From: Bacillota bacterium
Lineage (GTDB): Bacteria > Bacillota > Bacilli > Alicyclobacillales > SLC66
Reading direction: 5' to 3'
Assembly (NCBI GenBank): GCA_021821185.1
Contig: JAKACU010000025.1
Coordinates: 1-22,521, forward strand
DNA: 22,521 nt
A program made the translations under genes and the position numbers. Within the stretch, counting starts at the first letter, position 1. Each line of letters opens with the position of its first letter. The notes beneath the pieces are model-generated. The model did no database searches. It saw nothing but the letters and a program-made list of their open reading frames with translations, and was not told the origin of the DNA. This document shows positions 7,995-16,052 of the stretch, one piece after another.

Positions 7995-9287
7995 GTGAAT
8001 GCCAAGCGGCTAACCACACCAAAAGAAAAAGTCCAACAACTCCAAGAGAAGTTAGGTCATGCAGCCAAGGAAAGCAAGAAACGCAGATTCCACGCCCTGT
8101 ACGACAAAGTGCACCGTCGGGATGTGCTGTGGGAGGCTTGGAAGCGAGTTCGAGCCAATAAAGGGGCAGCAGGTATCGACGGGGAAACGCTCATGGATAT
8201 TGAGAAAATGGGTGTTGCCCGGTTCCTCATGGATTGTGAGGCCAGTCTTCGAGAAAACCGCTACCACCCGCAACCAGTCAGGCGCAGATACATCCCGAAG
8301 AAGGATGGAAAACAGCGACCGCTTGGTATCCCGACGGTAAGAGACCGAGTCATACAGATGGCAACCAAGCTCGTCATCGAACCCATTTTCGAAGCGGATT
8401 TTCAGGAATCGTCTTTTGGATTCCGTCCAAAGCGAAATGCTAAGCAGGCGCTCGAACGTATCCGGAAGGCATGCAACCGGAAAGGGAATTGGGTGGTCGA
8501 CGTCGACATCCAAGGCTACTTCGACAACATCAATCAAGAGAAACTCATGAAACTGGTAGAAATGCGCATCAGTGACAGGCGAGTACTCAAATTGGTAAGA
8601 AAGTGGCTAACAGCCGGTGTCATGGAAGAAGGAACAGTAAGGCGCTCCGACTTAGGCACACCGCAAGGCGGCGTCATCTCGCCACTCCTAGCGAACGTCT
8701 ATCTCAACTATTTCGATGTCCTTTGGGAAAGGCATGGAAAGAAATGCGGAGAGTTGACCAGATATGCGGACGACTTCGTGATTGTGTGTAAGACGAAGCG
8801 AGATGCAGAACGGGCACACAATCTCATCTATGCCATTATGGAGCGGTTAGAACTTACGCTTCATCCCACCAAGACACGCATTGTGGGATTATGGACAGGC
8901 GAAGAAGGATTCGACTTTCTGGGAATGCACCATCGTAAAACGAAGGCAGAAACATCGCAGGGGAAAGTGTATTACACAACCCAGCAATGGCTCTGCAAGA
9001 AGGCCGAGCAGCACATTCGAGATGTCATCAAGGAGCGGTTAGCGCCGCCGAAGGCACGTGTGCAGTCGATTGAAGACCATGTTCAATGGTTGAATCCGAA
9101 GATACGAGGCTGGCGAAATTACTACCACACCCCGTATAGCACAAAGATGATGGCAAAGCTCGATTACTATATCGGACAACGACTTGCGAAATGGTACGCC
9201 AAAAAGAGACAACGACGACGATGGATGAGTAGCTATCGTGAAATTAACGTGATCGCGAAAGTACGTGGACTGTCTACACTTGTGTAA
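7995..9287 (+). CDS. ltrA: Group II intron reverse transcriptase/maturase
   Basis: The intron-encoded protein assists splicing of its own intron RNA and copies it into DNA during retrohoming. The 430-residue protein has RT motifs in order: the N-terminal [69 protein letters not shown], and the catalytic RYADDFVIV, followed by [11 protein letters not shown]. The maturase (X) domain follows ([19 protein letters not shown]). No HNH endonuclease domain is present, and the chain ends soon after domain X. The GTG start lies 9 bases after GGAGG, and the frame is intact, so the protein is probably functional. Confidence 0.95.
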   Translation: MNAKRLTTPKEKVQQLQEKLGHAAKESKKRRFHALYDKVHRRDVLWEAWKRVRANKGAAGIDGETLMDIEKMGVARFLMDCEASLRENRYHPQPVRRRYIPKKDGKQRPLGIPTVRDRVIQMATKLVIEPIFEADFQESSFGFRPKRNAKQALERIRKACNRKGNWVVDVDIQGYFDNINQEKLMKLVEMRISDRRVLKLVRKWLTAGVMEEGTVRRSDLGTPQGGVISPLLANVYLNYFDVLWERHGKKCGELTRYADDFVIVCKTKRDAERAHNLIYAIMERLELTLHPTKTRIVGLWTGEEGFDFLGMHHRKTKAETSQGKVYYTTQQWLCKKAEQHIRDVIKERLAPPKARVQSIEDHVQWLNPKIRGWRNYYHTPYSTKMMAKLDYYIGQRLAKWYAKKRQRRRWMSSYREINVIAKVRGLSTLV

Positions 9288-9317
9288 TTCGTAAAGCGCA
9301 TGAATGACGAACATCGG

Positions 9318-9351
9318 AAAGCCGTATGAGGGAAAACCTCACGTACGGTTT
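9318..9351 (+). ncRNA. Group II intron domain V
   Basis: A 34-base hairpin contains the AGC catalytic triad (9320-9322) in the stem AAAGCCGTA/TACGGTTT, a two-base CG bulge, and the upper stem TGAGG/CCTCA capped by a GAAA-type loop. This is the catalytic core of the intron. Domain VI follows at about 9353-9390, with stem GGGGCTGA/TCAGCCC and an unpaired A at 9384 as the likely branch point. Confidence 0.88.
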
Positions 9352-9489
9352 GATGAGGAGGGGCTGAATAAAATCAGCCCTTCACTCTAGTGCATCTGTT
9401 CTAAGGCATAACCTCACGGATCGAAGACTATACTCTACTATCTCACGATGGTAGGGGGACAGGCGGTGCCAGGACAAAAAGGAAGTGTA

Positions 9490-9789
9490 GTGTCCGAAAG
9501 CTGGGCGGTTCGTCAAGATGAACAATTGCTCGATGAAATCGGCAAGGCACACACCGCTTGGCTGATTGCTATGGAACATTTTAATCACGCAACGGAGAAA
9601 GAAACTGTCGATGACGCCATTTATTTACTCATCGCAGCAGAACGGCGCTATGAAGGATTGTTACGTGTTGCCAAAAGACGAGGCATCGGCGTTGATTTGC
9701 GTGGCAATATGCAGACTATAGTGAACCATGCACCGGTATCTGGCCTTGATCGCCAGGAAGGGGATGACTTGTGCCAACTGCGTGGATAA
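9490..9789 (+). CDS. yaaL: YaaL-like DUF2508 protein
   Basis: A small protein of unknown function, matching YaaL of Bacillus by position between recR and bofA. It also matches by sequence pattern: an acidic helical N-terminus (DEQLLDEIGKAHTAWLIAME) and the conserved AERRYEGLLRVAKRRGI near residue 70. I chose the GTG at 9490 because AAAGGAAG sits just upstream. An ATG at 9448 in the same frame lacks a ribosome site and would add 14 unlikely residues. The 99-residue product is longer than the ~74 residues of B. subtilis YaaL, with an extra C-terminal tail that overlaps the start of bofA by 19 bases. About 100 bases of 5' exon lie between the intron end and this gene. Confidence 0.75.
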   Translation: MSESWAVRQDEQLLDEIGKAHTAWLIAMEHFNHATEKETVDDAIYLLIAAERRYEGLLRVAKRRGIGVDLRGNMQTIVNHAPVSGLDRQEGDDLCQLRG

Positions 9790-10037
9790 TCGGGCTTTTG
9801 GTGGGCGCACTCGTGACAATTGTGATTATCATACAGGTAGTGCGCCGCCCTAGTGCCGTGGTTTCATACCTTTTAAAAAATGCCCTCATCGGGTGTGTTG
9901 GGTTACTTGTCGTCGACTACTTAGGGAAATCGATCAACCTCCATGTGCCACTCAACATAGGCACGGCTAGCGTCGCTGGGGTACTTGGCTTACCGGGCAT
10001 AGCAGCCTTAGCTGTGATCGAAAAGTGGATTTTATAA
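9771..10037 (+). CDS. bofA: Pro-sigma-K processing inhibitor BofA
   Basis: BofA sits in the outer forespore membrane with SpoIVFA and holds the SpoIVFB protease inactive until the forespore signals, delaying pro-sigma-K cleavage. The 88-residue protein is mostly hydrophobic: a first membrane segment at ~4-22 (AWIIGLLVGALVTIVIIIQVV), a basic turn (RRPSAV), a second segment at ~33-50, and the family's C-terminal LNIGTASVAGVLGLPGIAAL block. The GTG start has GGAAGGGG 8 bases upstream and overlaps the end of yaaL, so the two are coupled. Its presumed target, a pro-sigma-K gene, lies 12 kb downstream. The gene ends 5 bases from the convergent flippase gene. Confidence 0.92.
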   Translation: MPTAWIIGLLVGALVTIVIIIQVVRRPSAVVSYLLKNALIGCVGLLVVDYLGKSINLHVPLNIGTASVAGVLGLPGIAALAVIEKWIL

Positions 10038-10042
10038 TCACA

Positions 10043-11668
10043 CTAAATCCATCGTGCGATGATCCGACCGACCATGGGTATGGAGCTAAGTTCCTCACGG
10101 TCGGTCGCTTTAAACCATAACGATGCCATAATGTAAAGTGGGGCCCCGATGGCAAGACCGATCACGACAGCGAGAAGTGCCGTCATACGCGATGATGATG
10201 CATGAAAGGTAATGCCCCAAAGAAGGTACAGCCGCTCAAGGGCGTAAAGCCAGGCACCCAATACAAGTGAAGACAAAAGTGAACGCCATGCTACCTTTGG
10301 AAAAGAAACGTCTGTTATAGTTACCTTTCGAATGGATGCCATGTTCATCCACGAAGATACTGCATATCCGATAATGCCTGCTACGGCAGCGCCACCTATG
10401 CCTAGCATTGGGACAAGCAATAAATTGCCGATAAGTTTGATGGCAAGTCCTACAACCATATGAAAGACAGGCTGATAAAAACGATCATGTCCTTGTAAGA
10501 TATATGTCGTTACAAGTTCAAGACCGCTAAAAATACTCATGACAGCGGCAAGTGCGATCAATTGCGCCCCCTGAGCACTTTTAAATAACGTAACGTCAAT
10601 AGGTGCGGCAAATGTCCCTAAAGCTACGGCAGCAGGAATCATAATGAAGGCGGTCATCCGCAAGGATCGATTTAATCGTTGACGCGCTTGCTTTTGATCG
10701 CCTTTAGCCAGAGCTCCGCTAATGGCGGGTAGAATCGAAGCTCCGATGGCTGTGGCAAATGATAACGGCAACTGAATCAAACGCAGTGCCTCTTGCGTAT
10801 AACGACCAAATTCTGCTGTTGCGGTGACCGTAGCAACACCAGCAAATACGAGTTCTCTTGGCACGGTGAATACATCAATCGATTGCGACAGAGGAAGCAC
10901 CAGTGTACCTAAGACAATAGGCAAGGAGTACGCAAGGAGACTTCGTAAGACAGGCAAGGTTTTCAACTTTGGTGTGCTTTCAAAGCGACTCTTACGCAAT
11001 GTCTCGGTGCGCAACTTTTTAACGGAGGCACGAAGAAGAAGAAATCCGCCGACGGCACCTGCTGTAGCGCCAAAGGTCGCTATGGCCGCCATAGGCCCTG
11101 CGGTTAATCCCAAATCGAGGCCAACCATGAGGCCTGCTAGAACCACAATAACGCGCACGATCTGTTCGATGACCTGTGATGAGGCAGAAGGTTCAAGACG
11201 TAGATTGCCTTGTAGGTAACCACGCTGCGCACTCATGAGAGGTAAAAGTAACAAAGCAGGGGCAAGGGTACGTAAGGCAGGAATGGCATCATGGACAAGC
11301 TTTTGTCCAGGTGCTACCAAGGAAACGTACCATGGACCCCCAAACCACATGATGAAAAAGGCAAGAAAACCAAAGATAAATAAAGACCTGCCAACGATGG
11401 AAAAGGTGCTGTTGGCTTCTTTGTATTTCCCTTTCGCCGTTAAGGTGCTAATAGTTTTGGAAAGAGCTAAAGGAAACCCAGCGGTGGATAATGTTAACAT
11501 GATCGTATAAAGAGGGTATACGATACCATAAATGCCCAAGGCGTATTCGCCAATAAGGTTTTGCATGGGTACAATGAGAAGAATCCCCAGTACCTTGGAT
11601 ATAAAAACCGCAGATACCATCGATGAGGCACCGCGGTTAAAATTTTGTTGGCGCGTTTGCTCTGGCAA
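10043..11668 (-). CDS. SpoVB/MATE-type polysaccharide flippase
   Basis: A 541-residue integral membrane protein of the MOP flippase superfamily, polysaccharide biosynthesis (SpoVB/YtgP/YabM-like) branch. Known members move lipid-linked cell-wall or polysaccharide precursors across the membrane, and SpoVB is needed for the spore cortex. The sequence shows 12-14 hydrophobic segments, starting with the typical NFNRGASSMVSAVFISKVLGILLIVPMQNLIG and including STAGFPLALSKTIS, QRGYLQGNLRLEPSASSQVIEQIVRV and QSIDVFTVPREL. The start is TTG with AGGGGGA 8 bases upstream. It is last in the minus-strand block after the sugar permeases, with a 52-base gap. Whether it belongs to that operon functionally is unclear; its job may be spore-related rather than sugar uptake. 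Confidence 0.85.
   Translation of the reverse strand: MPEQTRQQNFNRGASSMVSAVFISKVLGILLIVPMQNLIGEYALGIYGIVYPLYTIMLTLSTAGFPLALSKTISTLTAKGKYKEANSTFSIVGRSLFIFGFLAFFIMWFGGPWYVSLVAPGQKLVHDAIPALRTLAPALLLLPLMSAQRGYLQGNLRLEPSASSQVIEQIVRVIVVLAGLMVGLDLGLTAGPMAAIATFGATAGAVGGFLLLRASVKKLRTETLRKSRFESTPKLKTLPVLRSLLAYSLPIVLGTLVLPLSQSIDVFTVPRELVFAGVATVTATAEFGRYTQEALRLIQLPLSFATAIGASILPAISGALAKGDQKQARQRLNRSLRMTAFIMIPAAVALGTFAAPIDVTLFKSAQGAQLIALAAVMSIFSGLELVTTYILQGHDRFYQPVFHMVVGLAIKLIGNLLLVPMLGIGGAAVAGIIGYAVSSWMNMASIRKVTITDVSFPKVAWRSLLSSLVLGAWLYALERLYLLWGITFHASSSRMTALLAVVIGLAIGAPLYIMASLWFKATDREELSSIPMVGRIIARWI
10065..10107 (+). terminator. Possible terminator for the bofA transcript inside the flippase 3' end
   Basis: CGACCGACC (10065-10073) pairs perfectly with GGTCGGTCG (10099-10107) across a 25-base loop, followed on the plus strand by CTTTA. 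It lies 28 bases after the bofA stop, within the last codons of the convergent flippase gene. The large loop and short T-run make this a weak candidate. Confidence 0.3.
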
Positions 11669-11720
11669 CGCGTGTTCCCCCTGTCTGAGGTCGCAACAAC
11701 AGACGAGGGGATGACGGTTG

Positions 11721-12551
11721 TTATCCTTTTACTGCCCCGGCTGTAAGTCCTGCGACAACCCACTTTTGGAAAATGAGCACAAGGATCACGATTGGCAACA
11801 CAGCCACAGTAGATCCTGCAAACATCGTACCATATGGGATGGTGAATTGCCCACCAAACAGGGCGATACCAACAGGAATGGTGCGATAAGCATTCACAGA
11901 GTTAAACACGAGTGAGAAGAAAAATTCTGTCCAGCAGGCGACGAAGGTGAAAATGGCTCCTGTAAATAACCCAGGTGTTGCAAGTGGTAAAATAATTCGA
12001 AATACAGTCGTTAAAACCCCTGCTCCATCTACTCTGGCAGCTTCATCTAATTCTTTGGGAATACCTGCAAAATATGTGCGCATGACCCAGATGGAAAAGG
12101 GTAGGTTAAACGCGGTATATGGGATGATTAACGCCTGATAGCTGTTTAACCAGCCGAGATGTTGCAATAAAATATACAATGGTGATACAACACCGACTTG
12201 AGGAAAGGTGGAGATCATGAGTAAAATCACCATGATTGGTGCCTTTCCACGAATGGGTAACCTTGCAATCGCATAACTTGCAAGAGCTGCCAGGAGCATT
12301 ACAATAATCGTCGAAGTAACCGAAACAATGACACTGTTCATGATGTAGGTACCAAATCCAAACTGGATGAAAGCAGACACATACCACATCCAAGTGAGAT
12401 GACTTGGATATAGCGATGGCGTTGGCGAGATGATACCCATGAACGGTTTGAGTGATGTAATCACCATCCAGTAAAAGGGTGCCACGATGATAATTAGCAT
12501 GGCGATTAGAACCAGATAACCGATCCCTTTTCTCATCAATATACGTTGCAT
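11721..12551 (-). CDS. Carbohydrate ABC transporter permease, MalG type
   Basis: The second membrane subunit of a CUT1-type sugar importer. The 276-residue protein has six hydrophobic segments (~11-33, 68-93, 105-128, 138-158, ~192-212, ~243-265). The cytoplasmic EAA loop ELDEAARVDGAGVLTTVFRI around residues 167-186 docks the ATPase. The ATG start follows GGGAGGTGG at 8 bases and lies 3 bases after the stop of the MalF-type gene, so the pair is translated together. Substrate cannot be inferred from the permease. No ATPase gene is nearby. Confidence 0.92.
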   Translation of the reverse strand: MQRILMRKGIGYLVLIAMLIIIVAPFYWMVITSLKPFMGIISPTPSLYPSHLTWMWYVSAFIQFGFGTYIMNSVIVSVTSTIIVMLLAALASYAIARLPIRGKAPIMVILLMISTFPQVGVVSPLYILLQHLGWLNSYQALIIPYTAFNLPFSIWVMRTYFAGIPKELDEAARVDGAGVLTTVFRIILPLATPGLFTGAIFTFVACWTEFFFSLVFNSVNAYRTIPVGIALFGGQFTIPYGTMFAGSTVAVLPIVILVLIFQKWVVAGLTAGAVKG

Positions 12552-12554
12552 GGA

Positions 12555-13457
12555 TCAGTCCACCTCCCCAACTTGTGTCCGCAATGCTTTAAGAGAAATT
12601 AACGCTAGCACAATAACAATGCCAACCGTGGTCACAGCCATAGCTGTACCGGGGCCAAACTTATCCATGTTAAAGAGGACTTGAAACGTCAGCATGGCAA
12701 TAGGTGTCGTGGTATTACCAGGGCCGCCGCTTGTCAGTACATACGGTAAGTCAAATAAGCCAAATGCTTGCAAGATCCGAAACAGTGCAGCTAATCCGAT
12801 ACTCGGTCGTAATAATGGAAATGTAATTTTCCAAAAAGAACGCCAGATTCCGGCGCCATCAATTTTCGAAGCTTCATACAGATCGGAAGGTATCAGTTGT
12901 AGGCCAGATAGTAGAATCAGCGTTACAAACGGCGTCGTTTTCCAAACGTCAGCTATCATCATTGATATCGTGGCAAGTTGTGGTGCGCCAAGCCATAAAA
13001 TAGGTGACGATATAATATGCAATTGCATCAAGATAAAGTTGAGAACACCAAATGTGGGCTCATAAATATAATGCCACATTTGTGCTGAAATTACAGTGAT
13101 TAGCGTCCAAGGAATCAACATAATCGCCACGGCAATTCCGCGGCCTTTGATCGGTTGATTGAGTGCAAGAGCCACTAACAAACCTAATGCCAGTTCAATA
13201 AAGACTGTAACAATGGCATATATCGTGGTGAATTCTAAGGCTTGCCAAAACGGTTGATAGTTAAATATTTTTACGTAATTCGACAGACCTGTAAAGGTGA
13301 ATTGAAAACCATTTACGGTTGATTGGATATGATTTAAACTCATCCAGACTGAGTACAGTATGGGAAAAATCGTGACGAGTCCAATCACGAGTAAAGCAGG
13401 CGTGATCAAAATATAACCTGCTATCGCATTTTTTCGTTCGAGTTTGCTGACTCGCAT
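12555..13457 (-). CDS. Carbohydrate ABC transporter permease, MalF type
   Basis: The first membrane subunit of the sugar importer, 300 residues. It has an N-terminal segment (NAIAGYILITPALLVIGLVTIFP, ~10-32) and further segments near 74-99, 108-128, 160-185, 218-235 and 270-290. The EAA loop LYEASKIDGAGIWRSFWKIT is at residues 193-212. The TSGGPGNTTTPIAML stretch near the C-terminus is typical of UgpA/LacF-like permeases. The ATG has a GGGGAGGT ribosome site 7 bases before it. It lies between the binding protein and the MalG-type permease. A strong hairpin in the 68-base gap upstream probably tunes expression relative to the binding protein. Confidence 0.92.
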   Translation of the reverse strand: MRVSKLERKNAIAGYILITPALLVIGLVTIFPILYSVWMSLNHIQSTVNGFQFTFTGLSNYVKIFNYQPFWQALEFTTIYAIVTVFIELALGLLVALALNQPIKGRGIAVAIMLIPWTLITVISAQMWHYIYEPTFGVLNFILMQLHIISSPILWLGAPQLATISMMIADVWKTTPFVTLILLSGLQLIPSDLYEASKIDGAGIWRSFWKITFPLLRPSIGLAALFRILQAFGLFDLPYVLTSGGPGNTTTPIAMLTFQVLFNMDKFGPGTAMAVTTVGIVIVLALISLKALRTQVGEVD

Positions 13458-13480
13458 GGTGCTAACCTCCCCAGAAAGAG

Positions 13481-13504
13481 AACAGGCGGATTACTCCGCC
13501 TGTT
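13481..13504 (-). promoter_or_regulatory. Intercistronic hairpin between binding protein and permease genes
   Basis: A perfect 10-bp stem, AACAGGCGGA (13481-13490) with TCCGCCTGTT (13495-13504), with a 4-base loop. It lies 21 bases downstream of the binding-protein stop in the direction of transcription. There is no T-run, so it more likely protects the upstream mRNA 3' end or causes partial termination. Such hairpins commonly keep the binding protein in excess over the permeases. Confidence 0.6.
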
Positions 13505-13525
13505 GGCTTGTTAAGGCTGAAGAAC

Positions 13526-14833
13526 TTACAGTGAAGAGGCGCTGTTGGCGCTTTGCAACTGTTGATTGGCTGTATTCAGTGCGGCTTTCACACTGGATTG
13601 ACCAGAAAGGGCTGCATTAATGTTGGTATAGATTGCTTTGGATACCAAAGCATAGTTTGGCGTTTGACTAGGCCGTGCGATCAGATGAGCTTTGTTAACA
13701 ATCGCAAGGACTGGGTTCAAAGCGCGCACATGTGGATTCTTTTGCACAGCACCATTCGTTGGGATTTCAGAATACTTGGTAGCGAGCACAGTTTGAGCTT
13801 GAACACCAGTCATCCATTGGATGAAGGTAAGGTCTTGTGCCAAGTGTTTTGTATGTGGGTTTACATAGAGATCCCAGCCACCGATAGTGGAATACCCTGT
13901 GGCACCATGGCCTTGGAATGTCGGCATGGGAACAACGCCCACTTTCCCGATCACGTTCGATTGGCCTTTGGTTTGAGAGTTGGACCATGCATAATCCCAG
14001 TTGCGCAAGAACGCGGCTTGGCCGTCGTTAAATGCATTCATGGCTTGCGCCTCTTGGTAGGTAGAGACCGCGCTAGGCGATACACCTGATGTAATTAAAG
14101 AGCGCATAAACGTGAGCGCTTTAATGGCTTGTGGTGAATTCATCACAGGTTTGCCAGCCGCATTAAATACTTTACCGCCTGCATCTGTCAGGTATTCCAT
14201 CCAGTCACAAGTCAAACCCTCATAAGAATTGCCTTGCCATACAAAGCCGTACTTGACCATGTGTCTGCTGGTAAGTGTCTTTGCATCCTTGACGAGTTGT
14301 TCCCACGTTTTTGGAATCGGCAAATGGGCTCTTTGTAAAAGGTCTTTGCGATAGTACAGGAATCCTGCATCCATAAAGAACGGTGCAGCATATACTTTGC
14401 CTTTATACGTGGCGCCGGCTACAAGGCCAGGTGCAAATTGGTTCAAGTAAGCTTTTGACACGTGTCCATTAAGCGGTAAAGCTAAACCAGCGCTGGCAAA
14501 TTGGCCTGGCCAGACAACGTCACCCATAAAGACGTCAGGCGTCGTAGAACCGCCAGTAATTTGCGTAATCAGTGACGCGCGGTTGGTATCCGTGTTGGTC
14601 GATTGGGAAATCAATTGTACACGAATGTTTGGATGTGATTTTTCAAAAAGTTTAATTAGGTTAGCACGAATGCCGGTTTGTGAAATAGGAGATGCCGCCC
14701 ATTGAATGGTAACGACACTACCTGCTTTTTTCACAGGTGCTGCAGCTGACGATGATGATGGGCTGGAGCATGCTGTCAATGTGACAACGCCAGCAGCAAG
14801 TACGGCAAATCCTGCCATTGTACTTTTTTTCAT
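13526..14833 (-). CDS. Sugar ABC transporter substrate-binding lipoprotein
   Basis: An extracellular solute-binding protein (family 1, MalE/UgpB-like) that captures the sugar and delivers it to the permeases. The first 21 residues are a lipoprotein signal peptide ending in the lipobox LTAC, so Cys22 would be lipid-modified and anchor the protein outside the membrane. A serine/alanine-rich linker follows. The mature protein begins VVTIQWAASPISQTG and has the family pattern KLFEKSHPNIRVQLI, TPDVFMGDVVWPGQFASAGLALPL and YAAPFFMDAGFLYYRKDLLQRA. The length of 435 residues is normal. The ATG start has AAAGGGGG 10 bases upstream. It is the first transport gene after the lacI-type regulator. Substrate is unknown; the fold class suggests an oligosaccharide or sugar derivative. 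Confidence 0.92.
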   Translation of the reverse strand: MKKSTMAGFAVLAAGVVTLTACSSPSSSSAAAPVKKAGSVVTIQWAASPISQTGIRANLIKLFEKSHPNIRVQLISQSTNTDTNRASLITQITGGSTTPDVFMGDVVWPGQFASAGLALPLNGHVSKAYLNQFAPGLVAGATYKGKVYAAPFFMDAGFLYYRKDLLQRAHLPIPKTWEQLVKDAKTLTSRHMVKYGFVWQGNSYEGLTCDWMEYLTDAGGKVFNAAGKPVMNSPQAIKALTFMRSLITSGVSPSAVSTYQEAQAMNAFNDGQAAFLRNWDYAWSNSQTKGQSNVIGKVGVVPMPTFQGHGATGYSTIGGWDLYVNPHTKHLAQDLTFIQWMTGVQAQTVLATKYSEIPTNGAVQKNPHVRALNPVLAIVNKAHLIARPSQTPNYALVSKAIYTNINAALSGQSSVKAALNTANQQLQSANSASSL

Positions 14834-14869
14834 TCTTGTATTGCCCCCTTTAAGTTTTTGTATACATTA

Positions 14870-14911
14870 ACGGAAATTTTATTCCGTTCTTACGACGAAT
14901 CGTAAGAACGG
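14870..14911 (-). promoter_or_regulatory. Two overlapping, mutually exclusive hairpins between lacI-type gene and binding protein
   Basis: Hairpin A is a perfect 12-bp stem, 14884-14895 with 14900-14911, capped by a tetraloop (TTCG on the minus strand). It contains the stop codon of the regulator gene. Hairpin B pairs AACGGAA (14870-14876) with TTCCGTT (14883-14889). Both need the bases at 14884-14889, so only one can form at a time. Neither is followed by a strong T-run on the minus strand. They could act as an attenuator or as an mRNA stability element; the function is inference. Confidence 0.5.
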
Positions 14912-15918
14912 GTTGCTACCGACTCTCGTTCGATGATGCGGTGTGGCAAAAAGTATGTCCCTGATGAACAATCACCTGAGGTGCTCCATGCTTTTTTTAA
15001 GTAAGAGACAGATTCCATGCCGATACGTTCAAATGGTTGCATGATGGTCGTTAATTTAGGTGTAACCATATCGGACAGCGTTATATTATCAAAACCAATA
15101 ATCGAGATATCTTCAGGAACCCGTAGGCCATGATCATGGATGCATCGCATAGCGCCGATGGCCATCTCGTCACTCGCTGTGAATACTGCCGTAATAGTGG
15201 TTTCATCATGGTGTGACAAAAGATCGGACATGGCTTTGTAGCCATGTTCATAGCGGTACTGTCCAAATGCAAGCTGACCATCGGTATAAGGTAGACCATA
15301 ATAGCGTAATGCTTCGCGAAACCCGCTATAGCGGGAGTTTCCCGCGATCGTATCTTCTATAGGGCCGGATATCATACCGATATGGCGGTGTCCTCGTGCG
15401 ACGAGATATCCTACTGCATCAAATGCCGCTTTTCTATCGTCGATTTTGAAGGAGCTTAGGTTATATTGGGAGTCTTCCGTAAGCGCCAACACGACCGGTA
15501 TGTGCAAACGGGAGATAATGGCATAATATTCATCCAAAACGGGCGAACTCGTAAAGATAATGCCATCACTTTGTTGCCGCTTTAAGAAGACCAAGCCATC
15601 CATACCGCGCTTAGAATCAAGTTGTGCATCAAAAAGCAATACATCCATATCTTCCGTGACCGCAGCTTTATTTATTCCTGATAATAATTCGCCAAAAAAG
15701 AAATCTTTAATTTGCCAAGCAAGCACACCGATGATCGGTCTTTTAGGCGCTCTGAGTGCCCGTGCGCGATCATTGGGGAAAAAATGAAGAGATTCAGCAA
15801 TCGCCATGACGCGTTCGCGCGTCACTTTGTTGACGAGTTCCGGTGAGTTGAACACGCGAGATACAGTCGGTACAGAAACGCCAGCTTGTTCGGCGACTGT
15901 ACGAATTGTCACTTTCAT
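14890..15918 (-). CDS. LacI family transcriptional regulator
   Basis: A 342-residue sugar-responsive repressor. The N-terminal helix-turn-helix is VTIRTVAEQAGVSVPTVSRVFN at ~2-23, and the hinge helix FFPNDRARALRAP lies near 47-59. A periplasmic-binding-protein-like effector domain follows (IGVLAWQIKDFFFGELLSGI ... GHRHIGMISGP ... AVFTASDEMAIGAMRCIHDHG ... DISIIGFDNITLSDMVTPKLTTI). I chose the second ATG (15918) because AAAAGGGGG then lies 7 bases upstream; the first ATG (15924) is only 1-2 bases from that site. It is transcribed ahead of the binding protein and permeases, so it probably controls the whole block and itself through the palindrome at 15961-15976. Confidence 0.92.
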   Translation of the reverse strand: MKVTIRTVAEQAGVSVPTVSRVFNSPELVNKVTRERVMAIAESLHFFPNDRARALRAPKRPIIGVLAWQIKDFFFGELLSGINKAAVTEDMDVLLFDAQLDSKRGMDGLVFLKRQQSDGIIFTSSPVLDEYYAIISRLHIPVVLALTEDSQYNLSSFKIDDRKAAFDAVGYLVARGHRHIGMISGPIEDTIAGNSRYSGFREALRYYGLPYTDGQLAFGQYRYEHGYKAMSDLLSHHDETTITAVFTASDEMAIGAMRCIHDHGLRVPEDISIIGFDNITLSDMVTPKLTTIMQPFERIGMESVSYLKKAWSTSGDCSSGTYFLPHRIIERESVATRSYDSS

Positions 15919-15960
15919 GTCCATACCCCCTTTTCAAACTAGCAAATACACCATTGATTT

Positions 15961-15976
15961 CTGATAACGTTTTCAG
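15961..15976. promoter_or_regulatory. Probable LacI-family operator
   Basis: CTGATAACGTTTTCAG is a near-perfect 16-bp palindrome with the central AACGTT-type core used by LacI/GalR-family repressors. It lies 43 bases upstream of the regulator start. On the minus strand a consensus -35 hexamer TTGACA is found at 16009-16004, so the operator falls at or just after the expected -10/start region. This fits autorepression of the regulator and the sugar importer genes behind it. Confidence 0.7.
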
Positions 15977-16022
15977 TTATAAGGTACAAGAACATCGCGG
16001 ACATGTCAAGAGCTTTTTTACA

Positions 16023-16052
16023 GTATGAGAATGCTAATGTTTGGAGAGACTA
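16023..16052 (+). promoter_or_regulatory. Candidate sigma-F promoter for csfB
   Basis: GTATG (16023-16027), then 15 bases, then GGAGAGACTA (16043-16052). This matches the sigma-F pattern GYATA-N15-GGnnAnAnTw at every position of the -10 element and four of five in the -35. The expected transcript start lies about 45 bases before the csfB ATG. In B. subtilis csfB is transcribed by sigma-F in the forespore. The match was made by eye. Confidence 0.6.

Larger units (their letters stand above)
7490..9390 (+). mobile_element. Group II intron with internal maturase gene
   Basis: A self-splicing retroelement of about 1.9 kb lies in the recR-yaaL gap. It has a ~500-base structured non-coding 5' part, an internal reverse-transcriptase/maturase gene, and a textbook domain V and VI at the 3' end. 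The boundaries are approximate. The 7-base string CTCTAGT occurs at both edges (7485-7491 and 9385-9391), but I could not identify a clear GUGYG 5' splice site. The downstream operon genes are intact, and splicing would restore a continuous recR-yaaL-bofA message. A GC-rich hairpin directly upstream fits the target preference of class C introns. The class assignment is inference. Confidence 0.88.

Noticed and set aside
7503..8340. Several open frames of 80-160 codons on both strands over the intron 5' part and RT gene
   Set aside because: They overlap structured intron RNA or shadow the RT gene and show no protein motifs.
9448..9489. ATG at 9448 as the yaaL start
   Set aside because: No ribosome site precedes it, and the extra residues do not resemble the family; GTG at 9490 follows AAAGGAAG.
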